This document shows, piece by piece, positions 25,800 through 36,499 of a stretch of DNA of 64,000 nt (positions are counted from its first letter, which is position 1; the number at the start of each line of letters is the position of its first letter). The translations under genes were made by a program, and so were the position numbers. The notes beneath the pieces are model-generated. The model searched no databases, was not told where the DNA came from, and saw nothing but the letters and a program-made list of their open reading frames with translations. The stretch spans positions 6,337,825 through 6,401,824 of the forward strand of contig JADWOT020000007.1 of the NCBI GenBank assembly GCA_036345935.2, read 5' to 3'. Origin of the DNA: Taenia hydatigena (lineage: Eukaryota; Platyhelminthes; Cestoda; Cyclophyllidea; Taeniidae).

Positions 25800-28105
25800 T
25801 CGAAATATTGCTTCCTTACTCTCCACGCATCCATTTTATCCGAGACGATTTTGAGCAGAGGAAGTGATACCTTAAGCACTCTTTTCATAACCAGTGTTGT
25901 CGATATTCGTTTTAGTTATTCCAAATTATTTCATTAGTATACGCCTAGTGATACACAGATTTTAGCTACAAGTGCAAGCAAAAATGCTTAAAGCAACTGA
26001 GCGACACACAGATGACATTGGTTGCCAGGTTGTAGGTGGTAGGATTGACAGACATTGACCCAACTAACCGCCTTCTTTTGATAATCGCCCTTGTAGAGCA
26101 CCTGTTTTATGCCCTCCTTCTCTATTTTAGTGTCTCATGCATTGGTGATGAGAGTGTACTGCGCATCTCCACTAAAGCTGGAGAAGGTGTGCAACTACTC
26201 TGTTCATTTTCACAGCTTCACAAACTGTTGTGCTTACCTTCCTGCCTGATGGTCGAACAGTGCAATGCGCTCCGATGCATTGTTAAAGAGATAGACAAGA
26301 ATACATTGTAGAATGGTCTTGAGTTGAATTACGATAGAGACCGCAGCAATGCGTGGGGTGGGTAAACTTCCAGCAACGTAAAACTCAGGGTTCAGATTGG
26401 CCTACAATCTGTTTAGTGGCAAATATTTATAAATAATAGGTAGTGTTTTTCATAAATGACTGTATTCTAGAACGTAATATGGTACATTTAAATGCTCTGA
26501 TTTCATTTGAACTCTCTTCGCATACCATGCAAGATATGCAGATGATTCGTTTTGTTCGTTCAATTCGCATGACTACTAGATAACTACTACGTAGATGAGA
26601 CTCAAATCGTGCTGTTGCGGTGCACAGTACCCTTAGATGATCTTTCTCGGCTTCGTTAGTGAGCATTTCGTCTTTCTAAATGACTCAGTCCTACCCCAAT
26701 AGAGGAAGGTCTTTTAGTTTGACGAAAGTGTCGGTCGCTTAGGAAAAAATGTAAGCATTCTAGCCTTTGTAAGGACGTTTTATGCGTGAGTAGTGATTTC
26801 TGTGCCATAAAAACATCTATATTCTTCGCCACAGTTAGAAAATTCTTCTGAATTCACTTCTAACTCCACCAGCTACTTGTGCTGTATTTAGAAATCACCA
26901 ATATGATAGACAGACTTTATTAATAGCTTCAATCTTGTGATGGACATTAAATTGTTCTAGTCATATTCAAACTAAGTACGGGCACAAGAGTTAAAGAAAA
27001 AAAATGTTCAAAGTAGTTTTTTTAAAATCATCTCATTAGAACGCTTACTTGACGTAAAATTAAGTCAAACTGCTACTAGTGCACATTTGTTCAGATTAAC
27101 CAAAAACACAATAACGTTTTCTCGGTTAATAGAACTGTTATCCGCAATCAGTCCTCTCCATTCTGGATCGGCAGAATTGCAACTTACCATTTGGTAGTCT
27201 TAAACACGACTTGGAGAATTTTCAAAGAAACTTGATGAACGGGTCAGCGATAAGATTGAGCATCCGTTATAAGGAACTATGCTTGCTAATCCTTCTTCCT
27301 GTATGTCATCAAAGAGCAGCCATGTCAAATAAGTGCAAAAGTAAACCCTAATAGTATGCTTGCCGTCATAATTTACAATCCTTTAAAACACACCAAGAGA
27401 CGGTCAGACAGTTTAAAATAGGGCTTTGGAAATATGTCAAATCAAACGGTGAAGGTCAATAGCAATGTTGCGAAAGTGCACTAATGGTTTCTTGGCAAGC
27501 ATCAAGAATGAAGCACAAGGTTGTCTCTATTCATTGCATTTTAATTCAAACGGCAGCAAGAATAGAGGAATGACGTTGTAAGGAATGCATATCCTTCCCT
27601 ATTTAGACACCAAACACAATATCGCCACAAGCGAGTAAATATATCATCTAACCCCTGCATTTTAACTATGCTACCACTTATTTCTCATCCCTTCTCTGCA
27701 TTTATTTACAGCAGTTGCAGCAATTGAAGGCAAAATTGAGTATATAATTCTTATGACATTCAAACATCCTCAGCTTATCCCTCATCGTCTGCTCAATTTT
27801 TTTAAATTCAGCGTCAGATTAAGCAAAGCAGGTGTGATTGGTGACCTCGTTAATTTAGAGGTTGGGACAAATTAGTGTAACTTGGAAGAACAGGCAACGA
27901 AGGAAGCAATCAGGTGTGATTGGCTGGAAGTAGGAATCCGATTGACACCGCTGGTTCGCACATAATAAGATTAATCGTAAGGAGAGCATGCGAATGTAAT
28001 GTGTTTGAAATATTAGGAGTTGTCACAGGCATAATTGCTCGAACATGTTGAAGAATCGGAACCCTTGACATCCGATGTGCATTCGTCCGTGCAAGACATC
28101 GTTTC
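25800..28105. other. No supportable gene
   Basis: Only short open frames. A 79-codon minus-strand frame at 26427-26666 opens with ATG (MLTNEAEKDHLRVL) but has no homology I recognise and no clear splice or promoter signal. Confidence 0.4.
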
Positions 28106-28111
28106 ACTTAC

Positions 28112-28272
28112 TGCCGATGGATTAGCGTAGTCTATGCGTGTCCACCTTCCCTCTTGCATCAACTCGGGATAGTCAGCATCGAAGCAGACAGGAGTGTAGT
28201 TAAGCACTGTAGATGTCTCCTGCTCCCAAGGACGACTTCCCATTTTTCGCGGTGGAAGTAAGTCCTTCCTAC
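28112..28272 (-). CDS. Internal exon with strong splice sites, unknown protein
   Basis: On the minus strand a polypyrimidine acceptor (gatttccattccttag) borders 28272 and a consensus donor (gtaagtg) begins immediately below 28112. The 161-bp exon is open in one frame: two bases, then 53 codons ending in phase 0. The product begins RKDLLPPRKMGSRPWEQETS, continues TVLNYTPVCFDADYPELMQE and ends GRWTRIDYANPSA. It is hydrophilic and aromatic-rich, with no stop and no odd composition, unlike the broken exons elsewhere here. I do not recognise the family. It is probably a cytoplasmic or juxtamembrane linker segment of a large conserved protein whose other exons lie outside the parts I can read. This is the cleanest exon in the window. 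Confidence 0.55.
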
Positions 28273-28279
28273 CTAAGGA

Positions 28280-31200
28280 ATGGAAATCAAAGGAATCAAA
28301 TTGAAGAATCGAGCATTCATTAGATTCCGTTATTCAGAACCCCGAACATCATAATCAATGCGTTTTACCCCTGAAAATGTAAAAATCATAAAAGTTTAGT
28401 GCCCTTCTTAAAAATATGGTTGAGGCACACATTCCGCAAGGTTCCAAAACAACCACTATGAAAACATTAAAATTAATATAACTACAAAAGGAGGGTATTA
28501 AAATCCTAAACAGTGTTTCCCAAGATGCAACTGACAAGATTCTGTGATAATCAAATGCAACTGACCTACAACGGGCGTCTGTGATTTTCGCTCACCTAAG
28601 TTTTAATTTCCGACTTATATAGATAAACCAGCTCTAAACCAATCGGGTAGCTACTATTAGACTCGCCACAAATTAATTTTAACCAACTTCCTTTTAACTA
28701 ACCATCTTTAGACCCATTAGTTATAAACAATAAAGCCAAAAACATTTTCGCGGCCATATCGCTGCTTCATTCACGTCATCGCTGCTATTTTTGCATTTGC
28801 CGAAATTAAGATTTTAAAATTGGACAAATTTGCAAACAAAGTGCAACATAACTTCTATGTAGGAAGCCAGTTAAGCAAAACTTAATGCATTTGTTCCCAG
28901 TTTTGTAGTATACTTCCCACTAAGTTAACAAACTTTGTCGACAAATCAGCTCACACATACTTGCGACATAAATTTCAAATGTCCAGGATCTCGTACATTC
29001 AAAAACCGTGCCTAGTAGAGATTGGGCATGCAAGGGCGCTAGAAAATAGTTTACAACTTATGGGTACAGTACAAGTAATAGCAATGGCCTATTTGTGTTG
29101 CGCCAGAGCTTGTCAATAAAAGACATGGATTGATCCTATTAAGGGCGACTTGGCCAAAAACCGAGTTGGTAGTTGTGGAACTTTCTAAGGAGCCGAACTT
29201 TTTTAAGCATTATTCTGTCGCTTGATTGTTGATTAGGTTATACTTGGAATTGATCATGATGGCGATCGTAAATTAGCAGCAGTCCCCAGTAGAGAAGTTG
29301 CTAACTTGCTATCTGCGTAGTGCTGAAGCAACTTGCGATAGAATGAATGCCCGTGCACCATGGCCAAGATAAAATAAATCTGACTCTGTTTACAAGCCTA
29401 CCCACGCTGGCCTGCAATTTCCACAAATCCGTTACTTGAGCACATGCGGTTTACTTATTAGATGTGTAAATTGCTGGGCAAAGTCGACGGATTCGTGTTC
29501 ATGAGGTGGACGTAATTACACTTAGGGCCAAACGCCTTGCTATCTACTTCTTTCCTGCTAAAGTTGGTAGCATTACAAAGCGCCAACACCATTTTATAAA
29601 CACCTCTTACCTCTGCTGATGCTGCTACCACTGCTGATGTACGCACAATCCCGGCCCTTGTATCAACCTAAATTCAACAATTTTGCAATGTGGAATCTCG
29701 CACTTGAGGCATAGTGCCTCATCCGCGGCTTACTTGTATCAGCGAAACTATATCCGCTTTGTTCTTCCCTCTTGACTCATTGTACCGCATAACCTCAACT
29801 ACGGCTTTCAATATCAGCGAGACTCGCTTCGCCTGTTTATTGCTATAGACAAGTTCTAAGTATGTGATGACCCGAGTTTAGTCATTTTGCTCTGCCTGTC
29901 ATATAAATGGACTCGCAAGACTGCACTACCTCCCGCATGTATCACCAACGTTTAATGGTTTAAAGGCAAGGTTTCGTTGTCATTTATGTAACTACCTTAT
30001 GAGTCCCCCTTAATTAAGCAACAGGGTCACCTTAAAACTATTCCAGAAAGAGCTTGTACTTAGTAGCATTAAATGCTGAACTTCAAAGTGAATTTTCACG
30101 ATCCCTGTATATGCGTTTATTAGTCTGCATCCAGTTACGCTGCTGTTGCCTTAACGCTGCTACTTTTGCGATCCATCGTTCAATCTTCTACGCACTTCAC
30201 GTCTTTTGCCATAACCAACCTAGAAGCAGTTGTTAGTAAATAAGTAGTTGCCGCAACCTTTGGCAGTACAACTGTAGAAATATAGCAGTGTTGCGTTATT
30301 TGTGCAAAACAGACTTGCGCGTTTGAACGAATTAGGGTCCAGTAGAGACCCAATCCAGTAAGCTCGCACAACTTTACTTCTTGCGCTGGCATTCTAGGAT
30401 CGACAATAATGCCTCCATGCAGCCATTGACAATTAGTGTTGCATAACTTTCAGAACGCAAAACTAGGATTCACTTAAACCAAATCTATGAGTGGTGGTGG
30501 GTAAGATTAGAACCTATGATGTGCTCTAGAGAACGAGTAGCATTTCTCACAAGGAGCAGATCTTTGGTGGAAGCAGCAAATTAGGGATTCATGAGGAGGC
30601 GTTGTTATAGTGTCTATATTTTTGAACAACCGGAATGTTTAGTCTTACATTCACTTGATTATTATTATCAGTTCATGCAGAGCATACTGTCTGCCTTAAA
30701 AAATTACAGACCTATGCCGACTTTGGGGCCTGCTCTCTTAACCGAGATTGTTTGGAATGACTTTATTTGATCTCATCTAGGATGACTGGTAGCATGCGTT
30801 TAGATTTTCTAACTGTTTCTTTGAAGCCACCGAATGCATCAATGACATATCCATTTCTATACTCAAATTAAACTCTGCACACATTCAATACCCTTAAAAT
30901 GTGTGTTATGCGCATTGAGATGCAGAATAACTAAATACTTGGGGACCCGCATATGAGAAGATGGTTAAATGCTGCGCGTCACTGATAATGTGCTATCAGC
31001 GGAAGTAAGGACGTTAAGGTTGACATTGAATCCGCAGAATTGGCAGTAGGGTGCATAGACTAGTCCATTATAGTATCGACTCACCTTCTTTACCCAGGTT
31101 TGATCTTAGCACACATCGCTAGCTTTAAAGGAGGTCTCCATTGCATTTCGTCGCCCACAACACTGCTACTAGTCGAGTTGGCACACAAATCTCTATTCGA

Positions 31201-31900
31201 CAGGGGGAGCGAGGACCCAATTACGAAGTATGCTTTGGCTCCTTGCTTCTTACCATATACTGCGCGAAATAAATGGAAAGTGAGTGGTTTGTGAGAGACA
31301 AAAGCATGCATCAATCGCAAATGTTGGATGGGAGGGAAGGAATAGCCCTGTTGTTAAGTCATTTGAAATGAGTTAATATCAGCTAAGACACTTAGCCACC
31401 AAAGGATTTTATCCAAAATAACTTAATGAGAACTGCTAAACATCACCTTGCGTCCCTCTGCCGCATCATCGAATCGGCCTACTATCGTGACCTAAACTTG
31501 GGCCTCTAAAACTAAAGTAAGGCCCCAAGGCGATAAACTATCATGGACTATGACGCAGACTACTAAGGCCATAGATTTTAGGGAAGGCGCTTTCGACTCC
31601 ATAAAACAAGTAATGTCTACCATTCGCAGGGTGTGAAAAGTAACTTTATTGTTTATACTTGAAGTGGTGCAAGAGGCGGATCAGCGAGCGAGTTATAAAC
31701 CTATCTTTAAAATGCAACAAATCCTCTTGACTTTCTTTAATGATGATATAAGAGAAACAAAGTAATTAAGGTGTTTATTTTTTGTTTTAACTAGGGGAAT
31801 GGGTCTGCATGCAAAGTTCATGGTAAGGACACTTCTTCCATTGATCACCACTCTAAACCGCCCTCGAATGGGTTACCTTAGAGAGCTGCACCACTGGCGT
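28280..31900. other. No supportable gene
   Basis: No family, RNA or repeat recognised. Short minus-strand frames at 29458-29646, 30180-30392 and 31090-31320 and a plus frame at 30054-30236 have no splice or homology support. Confidence 0.4.
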
Positions 31901-32000
31901 NNNNNNNNNNNNNNNNNNNNNNNNNNNNNNNNNNNNNNNNNNNNNNNNNNNNNNNNNNNNNNNNNNNNNNNNNNNNNNNNNNNNNNNNNNNNNNNNNNNN
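31901..32000. other. Assembly gap (100 N)
   Basis: Exactly one hundred N, the usual placeholder for a scaffold gap of unknown size. Both flanks are open in some frames and the 3' flank is GC-rich (an alanine-rich reading), so a coding exon may be interrupted. True distance and even adjacency across it are unknown. Confidence 0.97.
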
Positions 32001-32243
32001 ACTGGTATTATCGCCGCTGCTGCCACCAAGGCAGATGTGATGACTGCCATCCCTCCTCATTGCTCGTCGTCGCCGGCTGGCACTTCTGCCTCCGAAGGCA
32101 TCTACAGCAAACACAGCCACTATCACTACTAAAGGTGTCATTGGAAGCAGAAGTAGTCCGACTTACGGAAACATTGGAACTATTGCATTACCGGTGCAAA
32201 GTGTGGATCGACAGGGGAGGAGGTGTGCTGCTTAATTGCCGCA

Positions 32244-32262
32244 GATGATGATGATGATGATG
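32244..32262 (+). repeat. (GAT)n microsatellite
   Basis: About six uninterrupted GAT units lie between the assembly gap and a tRNA-Arg-like repeat. Confidence 0.9.
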
Positions 32263-32300
32263 TAGGGGAAGAAGAGGAGAAATGCGAAAATATACTTTTT

Positions 32301-32372
32301 GAATCCGCGGCTTAATAGGTAGGGTGTCTGACTACGGATCAAAAGATTTCAGGCTAGAATCCTACCACAGCC
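32301..32372 (+). repeat. tRNA-Arg(ACG)-like repeat or pseudogene
   Basis: The central part follows tRNA-Arg with anticodon ACG (32334-32336) almost exactly: gtgtctgactacggatca, then aaagatttcaggctagaatcc. The D-arm (ggcttaataggtaggg) is tRNA-like. The T-arm is worn and the acceptor ends (gaatccg / cacagcc) do not pair, so a functional tRNA is unlikely. It shares layout with the tRNA-Arg(CCT)-like unit at 9.08 kb; both may be heads of arginine-tRNA-derived SINEs. It ends about 30 bp before a broken coding segment. Confidence 0.6.
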
Positions 32373-32398
32373 ATAAAGATTCTTTATCTCCACCTCTG

Positions 32399-32815
32399 CT
32401 TGCAGTGGCATCATGCCTATCCAACAGCGGATTGCCTGGTTGGTATCAAAACCAGGCTAAGAAGCAGTATGTTGCCAATCCAATTCGCATTTTGCAATGC
32501 ATGTAATGCAGGGGACAGCTGGTGCTTGTGGGAACAGAACCGCAAGAGCTCTATTATATTGTGGAAACGCTGCCACCATCAAGGAGTGCTGATTGTTGTG
32601 GAATCTCGGAATTTCGAAGAATTCACAGCATGAGAAAAATGCGGCTAAAAGTAAACAACGAGCGTTCGACTGATGATAACCTGCGAAAAGGAACTTAGGC
32701 TCGCAATGTTACTCGTACCGAGGGGTTATGCGATAAGTTCTCAGTTGAAGAAGCTGCTAAAGTAAATGCTACCATGGAAATGCATTGGTACAAAGTGGCT
32801 ATGAAATGTATATAG
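32399..32815 (+). pseudogene. Unknown protein segment, broken copy 1 of a tandem pair
   Basis: One frame runs for 138 codons, interrupted only by TAA (32504-32506) and TAG (32696-32698). It reads KKQYVANPIRILQCM, stop, CRGQLVLVGTEPQELYYIVE, later GISEFRRIHSMRKMR, stop, NVTRTEGLCDKFSVEEAAKV, then MEMHWYKVA before its terminal TAG. The same segment occurs again about 1.05 kb downstream with a different set of lesions. The residues shared by the copies (YV-NP-R-LQ-M, CRG-L, VGT, SEFRR, TR-E-L-D-FSVE-A, NAT) mark a real protein ancestor. No known family is recognised. Length, the terminal stop in both copies and the basic composition suggest the C-terminal part of a small protein or of one exon. 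Confidence 0.55.
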
Positions 32816-33448
32816 TTGTATAACAGGGGACTGCTTTGTATAGAAAAACCAACTTAATACTTAGAGAATATTCACAGATTGTCTCACAAGAATGTCGACA
32901 AGTTTGCCACTGGCTGAAAAGACCACTGCTTTTAAGCAGTCAGGAATTTTGTCACCAGACTATTGGAGTGTAATTGCATTTTATTAATTAAAATCGAACC
33001 ACTGGTGCGTCGCAGCATAGCTTAAATATCAACTAGCAGAGTTCACCATCTCATTCATGTTGGGCTCTCAAGAAGATCTATTCGATGGAAGAAGCGCAAA
33101 AAACACTTATGCAGATAGACCTAACTCTATCCCACTGTTTGCAGTCTGCTTCAACCGAGAACTCTCAATCCAAGAACGGCAGGCGGTAGACGAACTCTAA
33201 AGCTGGAATGGTTGGTCCCGGGAATGCATGATTACTTACATGCTGGGATGGCTGTGGAATATAATTAAACAAATTCCGAAGTCCCCATTAATAGAATTGC
33301 GATAACTTACTTTGTATGAAAAGACTACTATACAAGAACAATCGAGAATTGGATAACATCACCTGCGAAATCTTCTTGTATATACACTGCACATGAAGAC
33401 CACATCTTCATTCGATTCGGATCGTCCTATACAAATTCTATTAGAAAA

Positions 33449-33864
33449 ATGGATTGCATATGTTCCGATTTCGGAGTGAATCGAGCTAAATGGCACCAAT
33501 TACGAATGGGGAAACATTATGTCCAAAATCCATTACGAGTTTTACAGTACATGAGATGTCGTGGCAAATTGGCAGGCGTAGGAACGAAATCGCAGGATAT
33601 CTGTGCCTTAGTGCATTTGATGCCTCCCATAAAATCTTCCAAGTCCTGCAACTATTCAGAATTTCGCCGCGGCCGAAACAATTGAGAAGCAGAATTGAAT
33701 ATCAATCATCGGCGTTCTAAGTATGACGACCTCCCAAAGAGATATGGCAGGGAAGTATCACCAGAGCCGAAGAGCTATATGATATCTTCTCCGTCGAAAA
33801 AGCGGTAGAAATGAATGCAACGACTGGTCTTCACCGGTATTAAATGGCGAAGAAATACAATTAA
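33449..33864 (+). pseudogene. Unknown protein segment, broken copy 2 of a tandem pair
   Basis: Paralogous to the segment about 1.05 kb upstream. The first part is open from ATG (33449) to TGA (33683-33685): VNRAKWHQLRMGKHYVQN, PLRVLQYMRCRGKLAGVGT, then YSEFRRGRNN. After that stop the similarity resumes in another frame: SITRAEELYDIFSVEKAVEM, NATTGLHRY, stop, MAKKYN, ending TAA at 33862-33864. It therefore has at least one frameshift and two stops, none in the positions of copy 1's lesions. Independent decay of two tandem copies is the simplest reading. Function unknown. Confidence 0.55.
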
Positions 33865-34274
33865 TCTCCATAATAAAAAATTCACCCAAAAGGAAAAATC
33901 TACGCCTTATTCAGAAAGTATTTTACGATGATCGGTAGGAGCCTATGCTTCTGCCATAAAAGCATATCAACAAAGCCTTTTTATTGAATGTTTTTGATAA
34001 TACGAACTAGGTAAAAGACAAATACCGCATTCTTTTATGGCATCGCACATACTGGAAAATCGCTTTCGGCAGGTCTAATAATAGCACCCCTGCGGGTGAG
34101 TTAATGATGCTAATAAATTGGCAAGCTATTAGTATTAACATACAGGTTACTGCAAGCAATCGAAGGGTAGGTTAAACGGCTTTCCTACTTAATAATTTGC
34201 ATAGACGATGGCATTGATGGAATGAATCCTAACTACAACGATGACCAAGGACGACTTCAAACTTTATACTGGGA

Positions 34275-34711
34275 GGCCCCGATATGGAAGTTGATGTAAC
34301 AGCTGTAATAATAGCTATTGCAGCAAATGAAGACCTTGGATATCGTCTTACAAGCCAGAACAGAGAAGTATTAAGGGCTCCTTTTATCCAGCACAACTTT
34401 TACTTACAAATGAGCTCATGTTTGGTAATTGACAGCACAGAAGAACCGCCAACTTATCTATGTACATGCCAATTAGACTGTTTAAGAAAGATGGTTTTGT
34501 CTAAATGAAATGTATGCACGGGTTGAAGCTTTGCATGAGAGGGATCATTTTGCAATGGCAGACAAAGTTAAAGACGCAACAGTTCCTGGGGAGAATGTTT
34601 TACTTAGAGGAATAAGACAGCAGAAATGTCGACATTATCATTCCTTTTGGCAACACTGGTCATGCTGTGACTTTTAAAAACCGATACATGGTTGAAGTGC
34701 TAAGATTATAA
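34275..34711 (+). pseudogene. Unknown protein, coding-like segments in three frames
   Basis: Three consecutive protein-like stretches occur in successive frames. First (34275-34480): SNFILGGPDMEVDVTAVIIA, then ANEDLGYRLTSQNREVLRAP. Second (about 34500-34640): NEMYARVEALHERDHFAMAD, then KVKDATVPGENVLLRGIRQQ. Third (34625-34711): NVDIIIPFGNTGHAVTFKNR, then YMVEVLRL and a stop. Each looks compositionally like protein, and the frame changes are abrupt, as expected for a frameshifted gene. A possible acceptor (ttgcatag) ends at about 34212. I recognise no family. It could instead be several short exons, but good donors and acceptors between the segments are not evident. Confidence 0.4.
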
Positions 34712-35368
34712 GAAAAATTGAAACGCGATCAAGCGACTGCCTTTATGCTAAGCCTTTTATTTATAAATATGAATTTTAAAGCTATGAAACTATGCTAAAC
34801 AGCAAATGGAATGCATCCTATCCATTTATTTCCTTTGGGAAAGCTGGGCTTTAAATTAGCCGCTTACTACCATCTCAAACAGAATCTATTAGAGGAACCG
34901 TATCTGTTGTTAGAGAAAAAAAATGTTAATCACGATTGAATTCCGGGTACGATAAGCAAAGACGGCGTAATTCTGTAAGACCTATGACAGGATTAGGTGG
35001 GTTCAAACCATGAATTATCGGGGCAGTTTTCACATTACGGACTTCAATGTTATGGGCATGCCAATTGTAAAAAAACCGTTAGATTTACAGAAGGATATCA
35101 TAAAATTGTGTTTTAAATCCTCCATTTCGGTATTTTTCTAAATGACCACGAGACCATGGCTCCGTGTCATATGTGCGGCAAAAGCGGATAATATAATTTT
35201 GTATGATTGTATGGGTATAATGAGTAGAAAGCAAGGTGAAATCAATACGTTGCTCTTCCACGACATAATTAATGCTAAAATATCTTTGCTGGTAAGGTTG
35301 ACCACTGTACTGCTGTGAATAAGTTCGCAATAATGGTGACTTTATGGAAGGGTATTTTACTAACTTAC

Positions 35369-35716
35369 AGATTTGCACAATTATTCGGCGTGGCGACCAG
35401 ACTCCCTTCCAATTCGACGATCTATTAAGCAAAACGGTGGCTTTAATGGAGGAGCCTAGATTTACAATGATGACCTCAAGCTGGCTAAAGTGGTCGAGGG
35501 AACACAAAACCACTTATCTTGCGGATAGCTCAGCCTCCCTTCATTGCTCGCTGCCTTAAAGTCAAGTGTATCTGCTATACACTGCCGAATAGGGAGCGGG
35601 TACAATTCTGCAGTGGATACTTGCAATGACTCAACAGTCCACTGCTGTTTAGAGCGAGGCACAATAGTATCTACAGTGTAAGTGCGCAGGATCAGGCACT
35701 CGTGGTCCTGCATGGA
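35369..35716 (-). pseudogene. Discoidin (F5/8 type C)-like exon with one frameshift
   Basis: On the minus strand a near-ideal acceptor (catcttcctgtcttttttgcag) borders 35716 and a consensus donor (gtaagt) follows 35369. The first frame reads CLILRTYTVDTIV, then PIRQCIADTLDFKAASNEGR and LSYPQDKWFC. After a shift between about 35465 and 35513 it continues QLEVIIVNLGSSIKATVLLN, RSSNWKGVWSPRRIIVQI. The order I-x-D - ASxxGRLS - W-C - L-x-V-x-LG - V - W fits the discoidin fold, a surface carbohydrate- or collagen-binding module (as in DDR receptors). A stop at 35462-35464 closes the first frame. The 348-bp exon is otherwise intact, so an assembly indel or a recent pseudogene are both possible. It may belong with the PAN-like exon 0.8 kb upstream on the same strand. 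Confidence 0.45.
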
Positions 35717-36319
35717 CTGCAAAAAAGACAGGAAGATGAAAAGACTAGCAAGCATGTAAGATTTCAAGGACTTGTGATTGTATTTATGCGCATGGCACCG
35801 AGAAGGAGCAGTTAATGGCTGACAAATCACTTGTGTACTCTTACTTGTAACCTCTTTACTCCGCGATTTATTTTATTTCCTTCAGCTCGAAGATTTTTTA
35901 GGAGTAATTTTACTTCCAGTTTGGTCTTGTTAGAGTCACCCTTCTTAGAAACAGCTTGTTACTGTTCTTACTATATCATTGTCAGTTCGCTAGTCTTTGG
36001 CTATTAAAAGCAATAATTGAACACAATCATCGTGATGCTTCCGAAGTTTGATTTAAAAGTATCGAATTCTGCTGCGCAACTTATGCATGTAATTACGGTT
36101 AACAGATAAACTTTTGTATTGCCAGGACGAAGCGAGTTTGTCGTTCTGCAAGTGGCGTTCACACACGTTTACTGTCCTCTTGTGTCTATTGGAAATTGCT
36201 GAAAGTGAGGTTCTCATGATGTTTGGTAGTTGCGACTGACAGGTGTGTAGAGAAGCATAACAAAGGCAAAGTGCACCTGCCTTCAGGATTATGAGAAAAT
36301 ACTGATTTAAGATTGGGTG

Positions 36320-36494
36320 TCAGTGTTTTAATATGCAACCTTCCATCGCAGTTAAGTGCACAATCTGTTTTTTTACTTCGGGCATGGGTTTCAAGACTGT
36401 AAAGCTAGAAAGTCCTATATACGACCCATTCAACCGGCACTGCTGCGCACAACCCTCGGCAGTTCCTTTGATTGCTAGTGAATTAATTTGACCA
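36320..36494 (-). CDS. Candidate PAN/apple-like exon
   Basis: Minus strand. An acceptor (gattaaattgcag) borders 36494. The frame then reads GQINSLAIKGTAEGCAQQCR, LNGSYIGLSSFTVLKPMPE and, if read through, LTAMEGCILKH to a stop. The spacing C-x3-C, then a G-x-S-S-F core, then a late C-I-L recalls the PAN/apple module, an extracellular disulfide-bonded adhesion domain. It lies in the same orientation as the discoidin-like exon and 0.8 kb 5' of it in transcript sense, so both may come from one secreted or membrane-anchored adhesion protein. The 3' exon boundary is not clear; a gta follows PMPE. The family call is tentative. Confidence 0.35.
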
Positions 36495-36499
36495 CTGCA

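Noticed and set aside
31799..32248. Open frames spanning the N run
   Set aside because: They exist only because N codons were read as open; continuity across a gap of unknown size is meaningless.
35462..35830. Apparent secreted protein with signal peptide (MLASLFIFLSFLQS) on the minus strand
   Set aside because: The hydrophobic run is the pyrimidine-rich 3' end of an intron (ending ttttttgcag) read as protein; the exon starts right after it.
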